Source: Pseudonocardia abyssalis (GTDB lineage Bacteria; Actinomycetota; Actinomycetes; Mycobacteriales; Pseudonocardiaceae). From it: DNA of 64,000 nt. Where the stretch lies: positions 868,001 to 932,000 of the forward strand of contig NZ_JADQDK010000001.1 in assembly GCF_019263705.2 (NCBI RefSeq), in the 5' to 3' direction. The position numbers and the translations under genes are program-made. Each line of letters starts with the position of its first letter. The first letter of the stretch is position 1. Of the stretch, positions 41,105-50,481 are shown piece by piece. The notes beneath the pieces were generated by a model. That model did no database searches and was not told the origin of the DNA. It worked only from the letters and a program-made list of their open reading frames with translations.

Positions 41105-42534
41105 GCGGGCCCGTCGTCTGGCAGGGCCTCGACCACACCGCGCTCCACGACGCAGTGGTGAACCAGGGGCTCGGGCCGGCGGTGTCGATGGACGCCGAGC
41201 AGCAGTGGCGGCGGATGGGGAAGCTGATCACCGAGATCGAGGGGCGGCTCGGCGCGGCGATGCGGGAGAGCGAGGCGGAGTGGACGGGCGCGGCCGCCGA
41301 CGCCACCCGCACCGGGATCAGCCCGCTGGGCCGGTGGGCCGTCGACGCCGCTCAGGACGCGGCGAACACCGCGGAGGCCGTCACCGCCCACGCCTACGGG
41401 GCCGCGACCCTGCGCCGTCAGCTGCGCGACAACCCGCCCGTGCCACCCGAGACGATCATGCAGGCGCTCGAGCGCAACGCCACCTACGGGCCGCAGGGGG
41501 CGACGCCGGCGGACCTGGCGGTGGTGCAGGCCGAGCAGGCGCGCCGCGACGGGGCCGCGGCGAAGGCGGTCGCCGACGCGCGCGTCTACGAGAACATCGG
41601 CTTCGAGTCCCGCCGCACGCTGGACTTCTGGTCCGTGCCCCCGACCGTCACGGTCGAGCCGGCGGCGGCCCCGGGTGGCGGAGCGGCGGGATCGGGTGTG
41701 CCGGCCGCGGCGACCGGTCGGGCCGGGGACGTCCCCGGCGGTGGAGGTGCGGGTGGCGGCCCGGCGGGCGGTGCCGGGGCCGGTGTCGCCGGGAGCGTGT
41801 GGAGCGGAACGGGGCCGGCAGGCGGAACGGGGCCGGCAGGCGGAACGGGGCCGGGTGGCGGAACGGGGCCGGCGGGTGGAGCGGGGCGGGGCGGGCGGGC
41901 ACCGGGCGACCCGGCCGGACTACCGGGGGCGTCCGGTCCGGGTGTCCCCGGCGCCGGGCCGGGGGTGGCCGGTGCGTCGACCGCGCGCGGACCGGCCGCC
42001 GCGTCGACGGGGCGCGCCCCGGCGGGCGGCGGTGCCGGGACGGGGCTCCGGGAGGGAGCGCCGTCGCCCGGCCCCCACGGTGCCGCCGGCCTGCCCCCGA
42101 GCCCGGTCGGCCGCCCCGCCCCGGCACCCGGTGGCCGCGGCACCGGGCCGGGCCCGTGGACCAGGGCGGCCACGCCCACCGGGGTCCGGGTCGTCGCCCC
42201 CGGAGCACCGCCGCACCCGGCCTCGCCGGGCTGGCGCAGCGTGCTGCTCCCCGCCGAGCCACCGCCGCGGGCGGCGGGGGAGGCCGTCGGGCGTCCGGGT
42301 ACCGGGGGAGCGGCGGCCGCCGGGGCGCGGACCGCGGCGTCGCACGGGGTGTACCCCCCGATGGCGGGGACCGGGGCCGGGCAGGGATCGGAGCGGCGGC
42401 GCCCGGCGTACCTCGTCGACGACTCCGATGCGTTCGTCGACCGGCGCTGGGTCCAGCCCGCCGTGATCGCGCCCGGTGACCTCGTCCGCGACGAGCACGG
42501 GCGGCTCGCAGGGCAAGATGGGCGGCATGAGTGA
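41101..42534 (+). CDS. PPE-like protein with Gly/Ala/Pro-rich repeat region
   Basis: 477 residues from the GTG overlapping the previous gene. The first ~180 residues are helical and PPE/WXG-like: EQQWRRMGKLITEIEGRLGA then EAEWTGAAADATRTGISPLG, with a WTG turn. Residues ~185-430 are low complexity, with TGPAGG-type repeats at 41812-41887. The end (RRRPAYLVDDSDAFVDRRWV then QPAVIAPGDLV) is a conserved-looking acidic tail. Probably a type VII-type secreted or surface protein; no ESX machinery lies in the window. Its 3' end overlaps the next gene by 8 bases. Confidence 0.7.
   Translation: MSGPVVWQGLDHTALHDAVVNQGLGPAVSMDAEQQWRRMGKLITEIEGRLGAAMRESEAEWTGAAADATRTGISPLGRWAVDAAQDAANTAEAVTAHAYGAATLRRQLRDNPPVPPETIMQALERNATYGPQGATPADLAVVQAEQARRDGAAAKAVADARVYENIGFESRRTLDFWSVPPTVTVEPAAAPGGGAAGSGVPAAATGRAGDVPGGGGAGGGPAGGAGAGVAGSVWSGTGPAGGTGPAGGTGPGGGTGPAGGAGRGGRAPGDPAGLPGASGPGVPGAGPGVAGASTARGPAAASTGRAPAGGGAGTGLREGAPSPGPHGAAGLPPSPVGRPAPAPGGRGTGPGPWTRAATPTGVRVVAPGAPPHPASPGWRSVLLPAEPPPRAAGEAVGRPGTGGAAAAGARTAASHGVYPPMAGTGAGQGSERRRPAYLVDDSDAFVDRRWVQPAVIAPGDLVRDEHGRLAGQDGRHE
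41812..41887 (+). repeat. Short tandem repeat within the PPE-like gene
   Basis: About six units of a 15-18 base motif (GGAACGGGGCCGGCAGGC and variants) encode GTGPAG-type peptides. In-frame, low-complexity linker DNA. Confidence 0.6.
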
Positions 42535-43822
42535 TCGGAGTTGGGGTTTCCGCACGCGCGCCGTGCACGCCGGGCACGTACCCGACGGCACGACCGGGGC
42601 GAGGGCGGTGCCGATCTACCAGTCCACGAGCTTCGTGTTCGAGAACACCGCCGACGCCGCGAGCCTGTTCGCGCTGCAGAAGTACGGGCTGATCTACAGC
42701 CGGATCGCGAACCCCACCGTCGCGGTGCTGGAGGAGCGCCTCGCCAGCCTGGAGGGCGGGATCGGCGCGGTCGCGACGGCGTCGGGCCAGGCCGCGGAGT
42801 TCCTCACGTTCGCCGCGCTCGCCGGGGCGGGCGACCACATCGTCGCCGCGGCCGGCCTCTACGGCGGCACGATCACCCAGCTCGACGTGACGCTGCGCCG
42901 GTTCGGCGTCGACACCACGTTCGTCCCCGGGGGGGACGCGGCCGACTTCGCCGCCGCGATCCGCCCGGAGACCCGGCTCGTGTTCGCCGAGGTCGTGTCC
43001 AACCCCGGCGGCGAGGTGGCCGATCTCGCCGGGCTGGCCGACGTGGCGCACGCCGCGGGCCTGCCGCTCGTCGTCGACGCCACGATGGCCACCCCGTACC
43101 TGTGCCGCCCGATCGAGCACGGCGCCGACATCGTGATCCACAGCGCGACGAAGTTCCTGGGCGGTCACGGGACCACCCTGGGTGGGGTCGTGATCGAGTC
43201 CGGCCGCTTCGACTGGGGCAACGGCAACTTCCCGATGATGACCGAGCCGATCCCGTCCTACGGGGGGATCAACTGGTGGGGCAACTTCCAGGAGTTCGGC
43301 TTCCTCACCAAGCTCCGCGCCGAGCAGCTCCGCGACGTCGGCGCGACGCTCGCGGCGCACAGCGCGTTCCTGCTGCTCCAGGGCGTGGAGACGCTGCCGC
43401 AGCGGATGGAGGCGCACGTCGCGAACGCGCGCGCGGTCGCGGAGTGGCTGCACGCCGACCCCCGCGTGTCCTACGTGAAGTGGGCCGGGCTGCCCGACCA
43501 CCCGCACCACGACCGCGCCGCCCGCTACCTGCCGCTGGGCCCGGGCGCGGTGTTCTCCTTCGGCGTGGCCGGCGGCCGCGAGGCGGGGCAGCGGTTCATC
43601 GAGTCGGTGCAGCTGTGCAGCCACCTCGCCAACATCGGCGACGCCCGCACGCTCGTCATCCACCCCGGTTCCACCACCCACCAGCAGCTCACCGACGACC
43701 AGCTCCGCGACGCCGGGGTGCCACCGGACCTCGTGCGGATCAGCGTCGGGCTCGAGGACGTCGACGACATCATCTGGGACCTCGACCAGGCCCTCGCCGC
43801 GGCGTCCAAGGAGAAGGCATGA
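42527..43822 (+). CDS. O-acetylhomoserine (thiol)-lyase / aminocarboxypropyltransferase
   Basis: PLP enzyme of the Cys/Met metabolism family, probably making homocysteine from O-acetylhomoserine and sulfide. 431 residues. Motifs: FRTRAVHAGHVPDGTTGARA, PIYQSTSFVF, YSRIANPTVAVLEERLASLE, ASGQAAEFL, PLYGGT-like AGLYGGTITQL, and the PLP lysine in IVIHSATKFLGGHGTTLGGV. Length over 420 residues favours the MetY/OAH type over cystathionine lyases. The ATG lies inside the end of the PPE-like gene; a CAAGAT hexamer is 7 bases upstream. ATGA overlap with the next gene. Confidence 0.9.
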   Translation: MSDRSWGFRTRAVHAGHVPDGTTGARAVPIYQSTSFVFENTADAASLFALQKYGLIYSRIANPTVAVLEERLASLEGGIGAVATASGQAAEFLTFAALAGAGDHIVAAAGLYGGTITQLDVTLRRFGVDTTFVPGGDAADFAAAIRPETRLVFAEVVSNPGGEVADLAGLADVAHAAGLPLVVDATMATPYLCRPIEHGADIVIHSATKFLGGHGTTLGGVVIESGRFDWGNGNFPMMTEPIPSYGGINWWGNFQEFGFLTKLRAEQLRDVGATLAAHSAFLLLQGVETLPQRMEAHVANARAVAEWLHADPRVSYVKWAGLPDHPHHDRAARYLPLGPGAVFSFGVAGGREAGQRFIESVQLCSHLANIGDARTLVIHPGSTTHQQLTDDQLRDAGVPPDLVRISVGLEDVDDIIWDLDQALAAASKEKA

Positions 43823-44304
43823 CCTGGGAGAACCCCTCCGCCACCCGCCGCGGGGGGATCCTGCGGGAGACCCGGTCCGTCGCGGTCGTCGGGGCGTCGC
43901 CGAACGCGGCCCGCGCCAGCAACTTCGTCGCCACGTACCTGCTGGCGAGCACCGACTACGACGTGTACTTCGTCAACCCGAACGCGCCGGAGATCCTCGG
44001 GCGGCCGGTGCACAGGACCCTTGCCGACCTGCCCGTCGTCCCCGACCTCGTCGACGTGTTCCGCCGCCCGGCCGACCTGCCGGGCGTGCTCGACGAGGTG
44101 CTGGCCCTGGGCGAGGGCGTCCGGACGTTCTGGCTGCAGTTCGGCCTCTTCGACGAGGAACTGGCCCGCCGGGCGGAGGCCGCGGGGCTGGAGGTCGTCA
44201 TGGACCGCTGCCTGAAGGTCGAGCACGCGCGGTTCCACGGCGGCCTGCACATCGCCGGGTTCGACACCGGCGTGATCAGCTCGCGCCGACGACCGCCGAG
44301 ATGA
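43819..44304 (+). CDS. CoA-binding domain protein
   Basis: 161 residues of the YccU/CoA-binding Rossmann type: SVAVVGASPNAARASNFVAT, VYFVNPNAPEILGRPVHRTL, DLVDVFRRPADLPGVLDEVL, and the end VVMDRCLKVEHARF. Starts at the ATG overlapping the sulfhydrylase gene, a pairing I recall from other genomes. Its last 29 bases overlap the convergent membrane protein gene. Confidence 0.88.
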   Translation: MTWENPSATRRGGILRETRSVAVVGASPNAARASNFVATYLLASTDYDVYFVNPNAPEILGRPVHRTLADLPVVPDLVDVFRRPADLPGVLDEVLALGEGVRTFWLQFGLFDEELARRAEAAGLEVVMDRCLKVEHARFHGGLHIAGFDTGVISSRRRPPR

Positions 44305-44704
44305 CCACGCGCAGCACCACGAAGAGCGGGAGCACCGCGAGCAGCGGCACCCAGAAGGCCCGTGCACGCGACCGCAGGAAGGGCCATACCCCGAGGGCGG
44401 CGAGCAGCGCGACGCCCGTCAGCTCCCCGACCGCGAGCCCGAGCGCCGCCGGCGACGGGAAGGGCCCGGAGAGGACGAGGAGCAGCACCAGGTCGACCGC
44501 GGCCCACACCCCTGCGGCACCGAGCACCCGCAGGTAGCTCGTGCGCCCGGTCGCGCCGACCGGGGGCAGCGGCTCCTCGACGTGCGGCGGGTACGGCGGG
44601 GCGCCGGGCATCGGGGCGTGCGGGGCGAGGTTCGGGGGCGGCGGGGAGTAGCCGGGCGCCCCCATCCAGGATGGGCGCTCCGCGCCGTCGTCGGGACGGG
44701 TCAT
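44276..44704 (-). CDS. Small membrane protein with Pro-rich N terminus
   Basis: 142 residues. Residues 1-55 are Pro-rich and soluble (GYSPPPPNLAPHAPMPGAPP). Three hydrophobic segments follow (LGAAGVWAAVDLVLLLVLSG, LAVGELTGVALLAALGVWPF, FWVPLLAVLPLFVVLRVVIS). No family recognised. A minus-strand TAGCGT (44717-44712) lies 7 bases before the ATG and overlaps the end of the upstream gene. Confidence 0.75.
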   Translation of the reverse strand: MTRPDDGAERPSWMGAPGYSPPPPNLAPHAPMPGAPPYPPHVEEPLPPVGATGRTSYLRVLGAAGVWAAVDLVLLLVLSGPFPSPAALGLAVGELTGVALLAALGVWPFLRSRARAFWVPLLAVLPLFVVLRVVISAVVGAS

Positions 44705-44714
44705 GGGCGGGACG

Positions 44715-46963
<2,249 letters not shown>

Positions 46964-46986
46964 TCACCACCCCCGTCCGACCCGAC

Positions 46987-47016
46987 CGGCCCCCGACCTC
47001 GACAGGTCGGGGGCCG
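46987..47016 (+). terminator. Strong hairpin after mdh
   Basis: A perfect 13-bp inverted repeat (CGGCCCCCGACCT / AGGTCGGGGGCCG) with loop CGAC, 23 bases after the mdh stop. No T-run. Confidence 0.7.
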
Positions 47017-47033
47017 TCCGGTAGGAATGACCT

Positions 47034-47117
47034 GTGCCCGCCTCGCAGATCCTCGTGCGCCGGCGCCACATCGACTTCTCCCTGGTCTGCAGCTGCGCGT
47101 GTCCGGGTCCCCGCTGA
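47034..47117 (+). CDS. Cysteine-rich putative leader peptide
   Basis: 27 codons from GTG: VPASQILVRRRHIDFSLVCS then CACPGPR. The RRRHIDFSLV core matches the actinobacterial putative leader peptides I recall (RRRHVDL type), and a C-x-C-x-C tract (residues 19, 21, 23) sits just before the stop. A TAGGAAT box lies just upstream. It ends 34 bases before the osmC ATG. In mycobacteria such Cys-rich uORFs control downstream genes by ribosome stalling when cysteine is short. Control of osmC is inferred. Confidence 0.6.
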   Translation: MPASQILVRRRHIDFSLVCSCACPGPR

Positions 47118-47151
47118 CCCCGACACCCACTCGACCACCAGGAGACACCTC

Positions 47152-47688
47152 ATGTCCGTGGATACCCCTGCACCCGCGATCGGGCGCGACCAGACCCTGA
47201 GCGCGATCCTCGACGCCACCGGATCCGCGCTCGCCGACGACCCCGACCGCGCCGCGGCCCTGTTCCGGGCCACCGGCACCGGCGGCGACGGCGTGCGGGC
47301 CGAGATCCGCATCGGCCGCCACAGCGTCCTCGTCGACGAGCCGCCGGCCCTCGGCGGCGCCGACGACGCCCCGAACCCGGTGGAGAACGCCCTGGCCGGG
47401 CTCCTGTCCTGCCAGGTCGTCACCTACCGGTTCTGGGCGGTGAAGCTGGGCATCCCGCTCGACGACATCGCCGTCGACGTCGAGGGCGATCTCGACGTCC
47501 GCGGCTTCTTCGGGCTCGACGACGCCGTGCGTCCCGGGTTCGGAGAGGTGCGCGTGAAGGTCACGCTGTCCGGGCCGGCGGAGCCGGAGCGCTACCGCGA
47601 GCTCGCGGCCGCCGTCGACGCCCACTGCCCGGTGCTCGACCTCTTCCGCAACACGACTCCCGTCACCACCGAGCTCGTGACGGTCTAG
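47152..47688 (+). CDS. OsmC family protein
   Basis: 178 residues of the OsmC/Ohr fold. Two reactive cysteines are in the right places, LLSCQVVTYRFWAVKLGI and DAHCPVLDLF, and this family includes peroxidases for organic hydroperoxides. CAGGAG (47139-47144) is 7 bases before the ATG. It lies behind the Cys-rich leader peptide, which fits a thiol-dependent role. The stop shares CTAG (47685-47688) with the convergent treZ. Confidence 0.9.
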   Translation: MSVDTPAPAIGRDQTLSAILDATGSALADDPDRAAALFRATGTGGDGVRAEIRIGRHSVLVDEPPALGGADDAPNPVENALAGLLSCQVVTYRFWAVKLGIPLDDIAVDVEGDLDVRGFFGLDDAVRPGFGEVRVKVTLSGPAEPERYRELAAAVDAHCPVLDLFRNTTPVTTELVTV

Positions 47689-49424
47689 CCGACCTGCACG
47701 ATCGCGAACGACTCCGGTGGCAGGGTCAGGGCCCCGTCCTGACCCTGCACCGGCTCGCTGGCCAGCAGGATCCGGCCGACGGGGGCGTTCAGGGCGAGGG
47801 TGACGACGTCGGGCCCGAGGTTGCAGGCCACGCGCAGCCGCCCGCGGTGCAGCACGACGGTGCGGGCGGATTCGTCGATGTCGACGTCCACCTCGTCGAG
47901 CCACGGGTCCGACAGCTCGGCCCACTCCTTGCGCAGTGCGATGAGCCGGCGGTGCACCTGGAGCAGGGTGCCGTGCGGCTCGGCGAGCTGCTCGTCCCAG
48001 TCGAGCTTCGAGTTCTCGAAGGTGCTCTCGGCGTTCGGGTCCGGCACCTCGACCTCGCCCCAGCCGTGCTCGGCGAACTCCGCGGTGCGGCCCTTCCGGA
48101 CGGCCTCACGCAGCGCGGGGTCGGGGAAGTGGGAGAAGAACTGCCACGGCGTACGTGCGCCCCACTCCTCGCCCATGAACAGCATCGGGGTGAACGGCGA
48201 GCCGAACAGCAGCGCGGCACCGCAGGCGAGCAGCCCGGGCGACAGCGTCTCGGTGAGGCGGTCGCCGGTGGCGCGGTTGCCGATCTGGTCGTGGTTCTGC
48301 AGGTAGGCCAGGAACCGGTGGCCCGGGACGCGCCGGGTGTCGACGGGCGCGCCGTGCAGGCGCTGCCGGAAGCTCGACCAGGTGCCCTCGTGCAGGAACG
48401 CCCGCGTGAACACGTGCGCGAGCCCGGTGAGCCCTGCGGTGGCGAAGTCGGCGTAGTAGCCCTGGCCCTCGCCGGTCAGCGCGGAGTGCAGCGTGTGGTG
48501 GATGTCGTCGCACCACTGCGCGTGCAGGCCGTAGCCACCGCCCTCGCGCGCCGTCACCAGCTTCGCGTCGTTGAGGTCGGACTCCGCGATCAGCGACAGC
48601 GGCCGTCCGACGTGCGTCGAGAGCGCCTCGACCTCGATCGCGAGCTGCTCCAGCACATGTGTGGCGCGCTCGTCGTGCAGCGCGTGCACGGCGTCGAGTC
48701 GCAGGCCGTCGACGTGGAAGTCGCGCAGCCACATCAGCGCGTTCTCGATGACGAAGCGGCGGACGGGCTCGGAGTGCGCCTTGTCCAGGTTGACCGACGG
48801 GCCCCAGATGTTGCTGCCGGAGAAGTACGGCGCGAACCGGTCGAGGTAGGCGCCCGACGGGCCGAGGTGGTTGTAGACGACGTCGAGCACGACGCCCATC
48901 CCGCGCACGTGGCAGGCGTCGACGAAGCGCTTGAACGCGTCGGGGCCGCCGTAGTTCTCGGTGACCGCGTACCAGCCGACGCCGTCGTAGCCCCAGTTGC
49001 GCGGCCCGTCGACGGCGTTGACCGGCAGGACCTCCACCATGTCGATGCCGAGCCCGGCGAGGTGGTCGAGCTTGCCGATCGCGGAGTCGAACGTGCCGGC
49101 CGGGGTGAACGTGCCGATGTGCAGTTCGTAGAGGACGCTGCCCGGCAGCGCGCGGCCGGTCCACATCCGGTCCTGCCAGCGGTACCCGCCGTCGTCGTAG
49201 ACCCGCGACGCGCCGTGCACCCCGGTCGGCTGCCACCGCGAGCGCGGGTCGGGCAGCGGGGTCTCGTCGTCGTCGACGAGGAACGCGTACGCGGTGCCGG
49301 GACCCGCCGAGTCGACGGCGGCGCGCCACCAGCCCGACCCGTCCCGGCTCATCGGGTGGGTGGTCCCGTCGACGAGCACGCGTACCTGGTTGCGGTGCGG
49401 GGCCCACACCTCGAAGTCGGTCAC
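47685..49424 (-). CDS. treZ: Malto-oligosyltrehalose trehalohydrolase
   Basis: Releases trehalose from malto-oligosyltrehalose made by TreY. 579 residues from GTG 49424, with AAGGA about 10 bases upstream. N-terminal CBM48-like domain (DFEVWAPHRNQVRVLVDG), then a GH13 barrel: VYNHLGPSGAYLDRFAPYFS, HVDGLRLDAVHAL with the nucleophile Asp, LIAESDLNDAKLV with the acid Glu, and LQNHDQIGNRATGDRL. C-terminal beta domain follows. treY is upstream on the same strand, with a plus-strand gene between. Confidence 0.95.
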   Translation of the reverse strand: MTDFEVWAPHRNQVRVLVDGTTHPMSRDGSGWWRAAVDSAGPGTAYAFLVDDDETPLPDPRSRWQPTGVHGASRVYDDGGYRWQDRMWTGRALPGSVLYELHIGTFTPAGTFDSAIGKLDHLAGLGIDMVEVLPVNAVDGPRNWGYDGVGWYAVTENYGGPDAFKRFVDACHVRGMGVVLDVVYNHLGPSGAYLDRFAPYFSGSNIWGPSVNLDKAHSEPVRRFVIENALMWLRDFHVDGLRLDAVHALHDERATHVLEQLAIEVEALSTHVGRPLSLIAESDLNDAKLVTAREGGGYGLHAQWCDDIHHTLHSALTGEGQGYYADFATAGLTGLAHVFTRAFLHEGTWSSFRQRLHGAPVDTRRVPGHRFLAYLQNHDQIGNRATGDRLTETLSPGLLACGAALLFGSPFTPMLFMGEEWGARTPWQFFSHFPDPALREAVRKGRTAEFAEHGWGEVEVPDPNAESTFENSKLDWDEQLAEPHGTLLQVHRRLIALRKEWAELSDPWLDEVDVDIDESARTVVLHRGRLRVACNLGPDVVTLALNAPVGRILLASEPVQGQDGALTLPPESFAIVQVG

Positions 49425-49575
49425 GGGGCTGAATCCTTCCAGGCGGCCTCCGGCGACGCACGACGTGCCACGAGCGCCACTGCGGGTCGGCGACACCCCG
49501 TCATCCCGGAGTCGGGCACGTGCCTCCTGTTGTTCACCCATACGATGCCCGGGGAGTCTGGCACCGGGAGGATGC

Positions 49576-50448
49576 ATGGCGGGACACCGACGCGGGCAGC
49601 GCGACGACGCCGGGGTGCGCAGCGACCACCAGTGGCGTCCGCTCGCGCCGTCGCTGCCCCGGGCGCTGGTGTTCACCGCTCTCGTCCTCGGGGTCCTCAG
49701 CATCGGACTGCCCAACATCGCCCCGGACGTCGAGTTCATGTCGGCACCGGGGTCCCCGGTCCGGCAGTTCTTCGGCGTCTCGGAGGAGATGAACCTCCCG
49801 ACGTTCTTCAGCGTGATGACGTCACTCGCCGCAGCGGGTGTCCTCGGGCTGGCCGGTGTGCTGGCCGGGGGCCGGTTGCGCACGCCGTTCCTGATCACGG
49901 CCGGGCTGCTGGTCCTGCTCGGGTTCGACGACTTCGCGGCACTGCACGAGCACCTCAGGGCACTGGGCGACCTCATGGCCGAGGGCGACCTGGGCGCGTT
50001 CGAGTACGCCTGGGTGCTGCCGGGCGCCGTCATCGGGGCGGGGGTGGTGTGGGCGTTCCGGCGACTCGCCACGCGGCTGCGCGGAACGCCACGGCGCGAC
50101 CTGCTGCTCGGCATCGCGGTGTTCTTCGTCGCCGCGCTGGGCCTCGAGACCGTCAACGGGTTCCTCGACCGCCCCGGCCTCGACGGGATGCCGCTGCAGA
50201 TCGGCACGCACGTCGAGGAGATCACCGAGGACCTCGGCATGATCCTCGTGCTGCGCGGGGCACTGGCGTTGCTGCAGGTCAGCCGGTCCCGCGGCGGGGT
50301 CGCGCTGCGCGTGGCCGACCGCGGCCTGGTGGCCGGCGGGCCACCCGCCGACGACGACCGGGTCGTCCCGGAGCCGTCCGTCCGCCTCGTCGAGATCGAC
50401 GCCGTGGCCGTCACCGACCGGATACCCGTGGTGTCGGCCCGCCCCTGA
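49576..50448 (+). CDS. Hypothetical membrane protein
   Basis: 290 residues. Four to five hydrophobic segments (for example ALVFTALVLGVLSIGLPNIA, FFSVMTSLAAAGVLGLAGVL, TPFLITAGLLVLLGF, LLLGIAVFFVAALGLETVNG). Charged loops hold DDFAALHEHLRALGDLM and GTHVEEITEDLG, with conserved-looking His/Glu/Asp that could bind metal or sense a signal; this is speculative. GGGAGG is 4-5 bases before the ATG. It lies between treZ and treY on the opposite strand. I recognise no family. Confidence 0.7.
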   Translation: MAGHRRGQRDDAGVRSDHQWRPLAPSLPRALVFTALVLGVLSIGLPNIAPDVEFMSAPGSPVRQFFGVSEEMNLPTFFSVMTSLAAAGVLGLAGVLAGGRLRTPFLITAGLLVLLGFDDFAALHEHLRALGDLMAEGDLGAFEYAWVLPGAVIGAGVVWAFRRLATRLRGTPRRDLLLGIAVFFVAALGLETVNGFLDRPGLDGMPLQIGTHVEEITEDLGMILVLRGALALLQVSRSRGGVALRVADRGLVAGGPPADDDRVVPEPSVRLVEIDAVAVTDRIPVVSARP

Positions 50449-50481
50449 ACCGCCGGGACGGGCCGGTCCGGCCGTGTGCGG

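Noticed and set aside
46987..47016. Riboswitch aptamer upstream of osmC
   Set aside because: The perfect 13-bp stem with a 4-base loop is a plain hairpin placed right after mdh, better explained as its terminator.
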